NCBI RefSeq assembly: GCF_039595935.1
Contig: NZ_JBCNKR010000004.1
Location: 557,001-621,000, forward strand
DNA from: Flavobacterium sp.
GTDB lineage: Bacteria > Bacteroidota > Bacteroidia > Flavobacteriales > Flavobacteriaceae
Length of the DNA stretch: 64,000 bases
Reading direction: 5' to 3'
Shown: positions 7,444 through 14,427 of the stretch, in pieces
Layout of the letters: every line of letters starts with the position of its first letter
How positions within the stretch are numbered: position 1 is the stretch's first letter
The notes under the pieces: generated by a model
What the model was told of the DNA's origin: nothing
The model's input: the letters and a program-made list of their open reading frames with translations, nothing else
Databases searched by the model: none
Position numbers and translations under genes: made by a program

Positions 7444-10095
7444 TTATTTCTTTATGAAACGCTTGATCGTTTGTTTGCCATCTTTTTCAAAAACAATAAA
7501 ATAGATTCCTTGTCTCAAATGCGAAACATCAAAACTATTATTGCTGATTTTTTGAGAGGCTACAGTAGATCCCGTTTGTGAATCGACAATTTTTACGCTT
7601 CCGCCAGAAAGATCTGTAGTTACATAAAGTGTGTTTTCAACCGGACTTGGATAAACATTTAAAGCAATTTCTGCTGGTTCTTCTGCTGGCTGAACTGAAG
7701 CCGTTTTTGCAGCAGCACCCGCACCAACTTTAGTAATTTTAATCCAGTTGATATTCATTCCTGTATTTTGAATGTAGATTCCGAAATTGTATGTTCCGGC
7801 ATTTACATTTACAGTCTGAGAAACGGTCTGCCAGTTTTGCCAGCCTCCGGTATTTGGAATATCAACATTTCCTAAAACAATAGCTCCTGCATTTAAATCA
7901 GAAGATAATCTTCCTCCGGTAACTGCACTTGCCACTCTGTATTCAATTAAATAAGAACCTGTTGTTGGGAAATTGATACTGTTGTATGCTAACCAGTCAC
8001 CAGTTTCTGTGTAACCTACGTTTGATCCTCCGCCAGTATCTGTAGTTGCTTCAACCTGAATGCCGCTCATTGCTGAATAATCTTCTGCCTGAATTAAAAC
8101 TGAAGTTTGAGAAGTTGTTGCCGGAACTAATTTCCATTGTCCGCAAGTTTGATTATTGTTATCCCATTGCTGCACAATTGCTCCCGAAGCTGTACTTGCT
8201 CCTGCTACCTCAACAATTCTTCCGCTGTGACGGGCAACAATTTTATAAAATCCGCTTCCTGCATCTACCAAAATAAACTGCTGATTGGTTGTCGCATTGT
8301 ACGGATATTGCTCTACACGTGCACCATTTGCTTTATTGAAATTATTAATATCCATAGACATACCACTGTGGTTGACTATGATTTTGTACATTCCGTCACC
8401 TAAATGCGTGAAAGTAAATTTCTGGTTGTTTCCAGAAGTTAAAGCACCTTGATTAATTCCGGCACCGTTTGCCATACTTGCAGTCCAAACATCCATGTAC
8501 AAATTACTGTTTCTGTTTTGGAGGAAGAAAGTCTGGTTACCTAAAGTGGTAACACCGTTAGGAAGAATTTTTATAGAAGTTACTTTGTCATTCCACGTTG
8601 CATTTAAACAAGAAGTATCTGAAGTAATTACGGTTGAAGTTCCTGTAAAATTATCATCCATGTATAAAATTGCTTTATAACCTTGCGCAACTTTTAATGA
8701 AGAAATATCATCATTAAGAACTCCTAAAGAATTTAAACGTGCTAAATTGTAATCTCCAATTGTTAATCCGCCAGAGAAACCTGTGTAGTTACAATCTTTA
8801 TAAACCGTAATTACATCTGTTGAAGCCGGAACTGAAGGAACTAATCCTGCATAACCTCCAAAAGTAGCTATAACTTTAGTTGGCTGAGGCGAATGTAAAG
8901 ATGGCGACTGATCTGCAACATCATCATAAGCAAATCCATAAGCCAGATTATCAACGTTAATTCCCGGTAAATGCCAGAATTTAGAATAATGGTTAGTTGG
9001 GTTTACCTGATAATATTTTGATGCGTCGTACCAGTTTTGCTGTCCAGGATTGGCTGTTGTAACATTTACAACATGTCGGTTAATTGCCGCTGTCAATTGC
9101 GCCTGAATTACAAGATCTAAATCTCCATCGACTAATCTTCTGTCCAGAACGCCTTTTCCTTCAAGAGCTTCCTGAGTACTTGGTCTGTTTTGAACTCTTC
9201 CAGTACGGCCAACAAATCCTCCAGATTGTCCTACCATTTCTAGTTGCTCTCCAATAACTCTTCCTTTAAAAACTCCGGCATCTCCAGCATAAAATATTAA
9301 ATCTTCGTTTTTGTATTTATTCCAAATCGCATCGATATATGATTTTAAGTAGTTTTCGTATGGTCCTCCTGCTGCATAAGCGGGAGTTTTAGACGGAGCT
9401 GTAATTTCGCCCGTTGCATCGTTTACACAACCTTGAAATTCTGCCGGAACATTCGCTTTAAAAGCCGCAACGATATCAGCATGTTTTTTTAAATCTCCAA
9501 CTCTTTTTTGGTAACCATTTGCTCCAAATAATTCCAATCCCATTGGATATTTATATGAATCTACACGTGTTGGATTTCCGAAGAAACCATATTGATTATT
9601 AGTCAATTCGATCATTTCATATAAAATTCCCTGATTCGGATCTGTTGCGTTTTGCGGATTTGGAGAAGCATATCCTGACGGTGCTCCGCTTGCGCCAAAA
9701 AAGTAAAAATACAACTGCGAACCTTTAGAAATAAAAACTCGACAGCCTGCAATTAATGGCAAAGTGAAAGTTTTATTTGGAATTTCACTCAGCTTTGTAA
9801 AACACGCCGCATATTTTGAGTTTTGTCCCGGTCCTGTATTTCCACCATAAGTTGGTCCTGTAACCGTGTTGTAAGAAGCACTCATTGGTAAAACCTGACT
9901 CGTTTTGGCATTTACCCAAACATGGTTTCCAGTTGTATAATCGATACCAACAATGGCAACATATAAATCGCTGTCGGCAAAAGTTGAATTATTACTAATG
10001 GTAAAAGGAACAGGTCCCTGCCCATACATTAAAGTTGAAAACACCAGAAAAAGTGTTGTCAAAATTGAAAATCTTTGAAGTTTATTGCTTTTCAT
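7444..10095 (-). CDS. GH64 beta-1,3-glucanase with beta/gamma-crystallin, ricin, CBM6 and type IX sorting domain
   Basis: 883 residues. The signal peptide is ~1-25 (TLMYGQ). Residues ~28-400 are a thaumatin-like GH64 domain (TISNNSTFADSDLYVAIVG opening; GILYEMIELT; TRVDSY). E163 and D179 are 16 residues apart, the same spacing as the two catalytic acids I recall for the Streptomyces laminaripentaose-producing enzyme. Next come a beta/gamma-crystallin pair (~425-515), a ricin trefoil (~520-655), a CBM6 (~665-790) and a sorting domain (~810-883) ending KRFIKK. The expected action is release of oligosaccharides from beta-1,3-glucan of fungal walls or laminarin outside the cell. It lies in the hydrolase cluster downstream of the GH16 gene. 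Confidence 0.9.
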   Translation of the reverse strand: MKSNKLQRFSILTTLFLVFSTLMYGQGPVPFTISNNSTFADSDLYVAIVGIDYTTGNHVWVNAKTSQVLPMSASYNTVTGPTYGGNTGPGQNSKYAACFTKLSEIPNKTFTLPLIAGCRVFISKGSQLYFYFFGASGAPSGYASPNPQNATDPNQGILYEMIELTNNQYGFFGNPTRVDSYKYPMGLELFGANGYQKRVGDLKKHADIVAAFKANVPAEFQGCVNDATGEITAPSKTPAYAAGGPYENYLKSYIDAIWNKYKNEDLIFYAGDAGVFKGRVIGEQLEMVGQSGGFVGRTGRVQNRPSTQEALEGKGVLDRRLVDGDLDLVIQAQLTAAINRHVVNVTTANPGQQNWYDASKYYQVNPTNHYSKFWHLPGINVDNLAYGFAYDDVADQSPSLHSPQPTKVIATFGGYAGLVPSVPASTDVITVYKDCNYTGFSGGLTIGDYNLARLNSLGVLNDDISSLKVAQGYKAILYMDDNFTGTSTVITSDTSCLNATWNDKVTSIKILPNGVTTLGNQTFFLQNRNSNLYMDVWTASMANGAGINQGALTSGNNQKFTFTHLGDGMYKIIVNHSGMSMDINNFNKANGARVEQYPYNATTNQQFILVDAGSGFYKIVARHSGRIVEVAGASTASGAIVQQWDNNNQTCGQWKLVPATTSQTSVLIQAEDYSAMSGIQVEATTDTGGGSNVGYTETGDWLAYNSINFPTTGSYLIEYRVASAVTGGRLSSDLNAGAIVLGNVDIPNTGGWQNWQTVSQTVNVNAGTYNFGIYIQNTGMNINWIKITKVGAGAAAKTASVQPAEEPAEIALNVYPSPVENTLYVTTDLSGGSVKIVDSQTGSTVASQKISNNSFDVSHLRQGIYFIVFEKDGKQTIKRFIKK
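7724..8820 (-). repeat. 1,097-bp module cassette, copy 2
   Basis: Same length and order (crystallin, ricin, CBM6) as 2728-3824, here fused behind a GH64 domain. Differences are scattered and many are synonymous. This points to module duplication followed by divergence. Confidence 0.85.
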
Positions 10096-10168
10096 ATTTA
10101 AATAATTGTGGGGTTACATAAATAGATTCTAAACCAAAGTCATTTTCAAACAATGGTTTTATTATCCG

Positions 10169-10255
10169 TCAGGCGTAATTCTCGGTGCTATCCTATTAAA
10201 TTTAATTCCGGCTTTTGATAAGGGGGTTATTTTTAAAACGAATTACACCCAACGG
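10169..10255. repeat. imperfect inverted repeat between GH16 and GH64 genes
   Basis: CCGTCAGGCGTAATTC (10169-10184) is nearly the reverse complement of GAATTACACCCAACGG (10240-10255). It could be a terminator-like or processing hairpin. No U-tract follows, so the role is open. Confidence 0.4.
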
Positions 10256-10263
10256 ATTTTTAA

Positions 10264-13200
10264 TTATTTCTTAATTAACTTTTTAGTCCAGCTTTTTTGA
10301 TCTGATTTAAAATTCAGAATATAAATTCCTTTTCTCAGTCTGCTCAAATCAATCACACTTTCATTAGCTTCTTTTTCCAAATTATTCTGAAGAATCAACG
10401 ATCCAGAATTGTCATAAATCGTAATGATCTTGTTGTCTAAATTTTCTGGAATTGAAACTTGAATATAGTCGCTTGCCGGATTTGGATAGATTGCAAAAAC
10501 AGCAGTTTCCGGTTTACTTTCTTCCACTATAACATTGGCTTTTTTAGCTGCTGATGCAGATCCATAAGCTTCGATTTCATACAATGAATATCCGTAAGGA
10601 GCCAAAGCTTTTGCTGTACACAAGATTCTAAGATATCTACCTGTTCCGCTTACGGTTAAATCATCTGTTCCTCCGTCGCTGGCTGTTTGTGTATTGATTG
10701 TTTCACTTTCTGTGAAAACATTATCTGTAGAAAGCTGTACTTTATATTGCGTTGCATAAGCTGCTTCCCATTTCAGTACGACACGGTTTAAGTTGTAATT
10801 ACTTCCTAAATCAACATAAATCCATTCTGTAGCATTTGCAAAAGAACTTGCCCATCTTGAAACTGTTCCGTCTCCATCTGTTGCTTTATTAGCAGAAAGC
10901 GTTGCATTTTCTTCTGTAGAAGCTGTTGCTGTTTTCGATAAAGCTAAATTCACATTCGGATTTGGTGTAATATTTCTAACAATAACATCGCTGAAAACTC
11001 CCGTTCCTAAAGTTCCGTTTGCGTGAGATGTAACTGCCATTCCAACATAAATGGTATTGGCCATTGTAATTGTTTTTGGAGTTCCAAGCTGTGTCCACGT
11101 TGTACCATTATCAGATATATAAGAAGTAAATACATTTCCAGAACGTACTACACGAACCCATTTTGGTGCAGTTCCCGCAGCAACATCTGCAACCGTTACT
11201 CCCGAAGTAGTATTTCTTGATAAAAATTCAACTCCTGCAGCTGGCGTAACATCTGTCATAGCGTGTTTCGAAGTTGGCGTAAGCGTTTCTCTAAACATAA
11301 CTCCCGCTTTTGCGTACGTATTGGTATTTGTAAGCGAATTTACTTTAGCAATAATTTCAGCATCGCCAGTAATGGATTGATTTACAAATTGAAACTGATC
11401 ACTTGTTTCCCAAATATCAGTTCCTGAACCTTTAATAGTAAAAGTTCCGCTAGAATGTGCAGCTTCTCCTGCTGGCGTTACCGCTCCTAAATCTGTACTA
11501 ACCCATGGCGAAGGTAATCCTGCCGGAGTTTCTGTAGAAACTAAATTTAAAGCTCTTAAATTATCAAAATAATATGTGTTTCCAGAATTTGTTCCCGGCT
11601 CGTATAAGAAAACAAAACGATTTACTTCATTATCTGCAGTAGATGCATCTGGCGTACTTACGTATGTAAATGTTACCGTATGCCAGGTATTCGTTTGTTT
11701 TACAACTCCCTGATAAATACTGTGTCTTCCAACTGGGTAGTTTGACGGAACCGAAGCACTGCTTTCTGCCTGCCATGAAATAATTGATCCAACCGGAGCT
11801 GATGTATACACATCCATAGCGAATTTTTTAGTTCCCGCTTTAAAATCTCCAATGTTTGTTAAAGTTGTATTGAATGAGAAATTATCATACAATTCTGTTG
11901 ACTTACGAACGTATCTTCCAACGTTTGAAGATGTGTTAATTCCTGTCGCACTTGGATTGGCTACGTTTGCTGTATAAGTTCCGATAGCGTCTCTAAATGT
12001 AATATTATGTGTGTTTTGATAATCTTCGTAAACTACTCCAGGTGTGTAAGTATCCGGAAGTTTAGTTGCACCAATTCTGATGTTATCAATATAATACGTA
12101 TCACTTGTGTAAGAACCAGAATTAAACAAAAGAACCATTTGGTTAATTGCCAGGTTTGAAGTTCCGGCATCTGGACTTGAATTATAGTAAAATGTCAGCG
12201 TTTCCCATTGATTTTGTTTCGTTGTAATCGCTACATAATTACTATTTCTTCCCGTTGGATAATTTGCAGGAAGCGAAGTCGCACTATTTTCAAAATTCAT
12301 ACTTACAACCGTTCCAACAGGCGCCGTTGTATAAACATCAATCATAATTTTATTAGTTTGGTTTTTGAATAAACCTGCATCTTCGATTGAAGTTTGTGTG
12401 TTAAAGAAAAGTACGTCGTATTGTTCGGTTACATTTCTAACGTATCTCGCCACATTTGCAGACGAGTTAACGGAATTTGAACCCGGATTTGCTACAACTG
12501 TATAAGTTCCAGTTGTAGTTCCTTTTATAATTTTATTGATGCCATCGTAGTTCTGCAATACATCTGTGGCAACAATTGGTTTTTCTGGTGTAGCTCTTGT
12601 TAACAAATTATCATAATAATATGTTGCTCCCGAATTTGAATTTGATTCAAAAAGTAAAACCACATTATTGATTGTCAAAGCACTTGTGTTTGGATCGATT
12701 ATTTTCTCAAATTCAAATTCAATCGTTTCCCATTTATTTTGAACTGTTGTAGTCGCTTTGTAACCACTATGTCTTCCTGACGGATAATTAGTTGCCGTTG
12801 TAACATTGCTATTTTCTAACTGCATAGAAATTTTTGTTCCAACCGGTGCCGAAGTATACAAATCAAAAGAGATTCTTTTTCTTCCTGACACATAATCATT
12901 TGCATTACTGATTACGATATTTTTGATATTGAAAACATCATATAATTCAGAAGAATTACGAACGTATCTTCCAACCAAAGCCGAAGTATTAATTCCAGTT
13001 GCAGATGGATTTGCAATCGCTTCTGTTAAAACTCCTGTTTTATTTCCGTAAACAACATTTCTGTTTGTTTGAAAATCTTCCTGAATTTTCTCAACAGGAA
13101 TTGCAGCTTCTGTCGCTACAGCCAATTTATAAGTATTTGCCGTACAGCCAGAAGTTGTTGCCGTTACCGAAACATCTCCGCCTGTAGTTCCCCAATTTAC

Positions 13201-14220
13201 TGTTACAGCATTTGTTCCTTGTCCAGCCGTAATTGTCGCTCCCGAAGGAACTGTCCAGTTATAAGTCGCTCCTGCAATTGCGCTTATAGAATAAGTTTTA
13301 CCTGTTTCGTTTTGGTACACTTTTGCATCGCCTGCAACGGCATATTTATAACTTCCGTCATAAACACGAACGTAATCTACCTGTAATTTAGCCGGAAAAT
13401 CTCCCGGAACTGGTGCTACTCCTGCTCCATTTACACTCGTATAAGGCGTTCCTGCACTACCAACAGCCAAATTTAAAATAATATAAAACTGACTATCATT
13501 AAAAGGCCATCCGCCGTTTACTGTAGTATTTGGAGTTGCGGTGTGAAATAAAAGATCATCAACATACCATTTAATGAAATTTGGTCCCCATTCTACCGCG
13601 TAAACGTGAAAATCAGAAGATAAATCGGTTGGAGAGCTATAACTTCTGCCTGTAAAATGATATCCGTTACCGTCATAATGGATCGTTCCGTCTACAGATT
13701 GTGGGTTTCTGTGTTTGGCTTCCATGATATCAATTTCACCTGTATACGGCCAGTTTCCGTTAACCGGAAGCATCCAGAAAGCCGGCCATGCGCCTTGTCC
13801 GTTTGATAATTTCATACGGGCTTCTACTCTACCATACTTAAGTGAATACTTTCCTTCTGTAGTTAATTTTGAAGAAGCATAAGGCTGATCCGGAAAAGAA
13901 CCGCTTGGCTGATATTTTGCCTCAATGTTTAAGTAACTGTTTGTTCCTTCTTTTACAATTGTTGCCTGATTTGGATCGTAACGCTGAGCCTCAGCATTTC
14001 CGAATCCGCAAAGTGAAGGACAGCCATTTCCTGAAATACTCTGCCATTTGGTTAGGTCGACTGTAGTACCATTAAATTCATCAGACCAAACCAATGTTTT
14101 GCATTGTGACTGGACTTTCATAAATGGCAGCAAAAGAAATATTGCTACAGCCAAAAATTGTTTAAAATAATAGAAATTGTCTTTCGGTGGTCGGCCGAAA
14201 AAAGAGTCATTTTGATTCAT
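10264..14220 (-). CDS. GH16 beta-glucanase (laminarinase type) with three repeat modules, concanavalin-like and F5/8C domains, type IX sorting domain
   Basis: About 1,318 residues from the ATG at 14218-14220. A GTG 36 bp upstream keeps the frame but would lengthen the signal peptide oddly; the residue numbers below count from that GTG. A signal peptide ending VQSQ leads into GH16 (~52-302) with E174-I-D176-I-M-E179, the ExDxxE catalytic motif with the extra Met typical of laminarinases. An Ig/PKD-like piece (~305-380) follows. Three ~165-residue tandem repeats (~385-905) come next, each opening near 'GRYVRxSxExYD' and closing 'YYxDNL'. After them come a DUF1349/concanavalin-like domain (~915-1100), an F5/8C (CBM32-like) domain (~1105-1235) and a sorting domain ending KKLIKK. 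It should cut beta-1,3-glucan at the cell exterior. The repeats look like uncharacterised carbohydrate-binding modules. Confidence 0.9.
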   Translation of the reverse strand: MNQNDSFFGRPPKDNFYYFKQFLAVAIFLLLPFMKVQSQCKTLVWSDEFNGTTVDLTKWQSISGNGCPSLCGFGNAEAQRYDPNQATIVKEGTNSYLNIEAKYQPSGSFPDQPYASSKLTTEGKYSLKYGRVEARMKLSNGQGAWPAFWMLPVNGNWPYTGEIDIMEAKHRNPQSVDGTIHYDGNGYHFTGRSYSSPTDLSSDFHVYAVEWGPNFIKWYVDDLLFHTATPNTTVNGGWPFNDSQFYIILNLAVGSAGTPYTSVNGAGVAPVPGDFPAKLQVDYVRVYDGSYKYAVAGDAKVYQNETGKTYSISAIAGATYNWTVPSGATITAGQGTNAVTVNWGTTGGDVSVTATTSGCTANTYKLAVATEAAIPVEKIQEDFQTNRNVVYGNKTGVLTEAIANPSATGINTSALVGRYVRNSSELYDVFNIKNIVISNANDYVSGRKRISFDLYTSAPVGTKISMQLENSNVTTATNYPSGRHSGYKATTTVQNKWETIEFEFEKIIDPNTSALTINNVVLLFESNSNSGATYYYDNLLTRATPEKPIVATDVLQNYDGINKIIKGTTTGTYTVVANPGSNSVNSSANVARYVRNVTEQYDVLFFNTQTSIEDAGLFKNQTNKIMIDVYTTAPVGTVVSMNFENSATSLPANYPTGRNSNYVAITTKQNQWETLTFYYNSSPDAGTSNLAINQMVLLFNSGSYTSDTYYIDNIRIGATKLPDTYTPGVVYEDYQNTHNITFRDAIGTYTANVANPSATGINTSSNVGRYVRKSTELYDNFSFNTTLTNIGDFKAGTKKFAMDVYTSAPVGSIISWQAESSASVPSNYPVGRHSIYQGVVKQTNTWHTVTFTYVSTPDASTADNEVNRFVFLYEPGTNSGNTYYFDNLRALNLVSTETPAGLPSPWVSTDLGAVTPAGEAAHSSGTFTIKGSGTDIWETSDQFQFVNQSITGDAEIIAKVNSLTNTNTYAKAGVMFRETLTPTSKHAMTDVTPAAGVEFLSRNTTSGVTVADVAAGTAPKWVRVVRSGNVFTSYISDNGTTWTQLGTPKTITMANTIYVGMAVTSHANGTLGTGVFSDVIVRNITPNPNVNLALSKTATASTEENATLSANKATDGDGTVSRWASSFANATEWIYVDLGSNYNLNRVVLKWEAAYATQYKVQLSTDNVFTESETINTQTASDGGTDDLTVSGTGRYLRILCTAKALAPYGYSLYEIEAYGSASAAKKANVIVEESKPETAVFAIYPNPASDYIQVSIPENLDNKIITIYDNSGSLILQNNLEKEANESVIDLSRLRKGIYILNFKSDQKSWTKKLIKK

Positions 14221-14347
14221 TTTTTTTAGTTTTTTGTTAGTAAAGTTTATTACCACAATAAAACCTGTTCTGCAGTAAACAGGTCATTATTTTAATAATA
14301 ATCCGACAATATTAACAAATAAATCAGGCTAGACTTACATTTTTGGG

Positions 14348-14371
14348 TACGGTTTGACTACGGTGGTCGTA
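14348..14371. promoter_or_regulatory. direct repeat upstream of the GH16 gene, possible operator
   Basis: TACGGTTTGAC is followed at once by the related TACGGTGGTCG. The pair sits between the terminator of the regulator gene and the GH16 start, where an activator of the cluster would be expected to bind. The role is inference only. A second small inverted repeat (ACCTGTT...AACAGGT, 14263-14284) lies closer to the start codon. Confidence 0.35.
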
Positions 14372-14381
14372 AAAAAATGCA

Positions 14382-14417
14382 TAAAAAAGACGTAAAACTA
14401 CTTAGGATTTTACGTCA
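14382..14417 (-). terminator. intrinsic terminator after the propeller/LuxR regulator
   Basis: On the minus strand GACGTAAAA pairs with TTTTACGTC across a 10-nt loop and TTTTTTA follows. It separates the regulator's transcript from the hydrolase genes. Confidence 0.85.
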
Positions 14418-14427
14418 CAATAAAAAA

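Noticed and set aside
14221..14256. GTG start for the GH16 gene
   Set aside because: It would place 51 residues before the mature protein. The ATG at 14220 has an A-rich upstream stretch typical of this group and a normal signal peptide.
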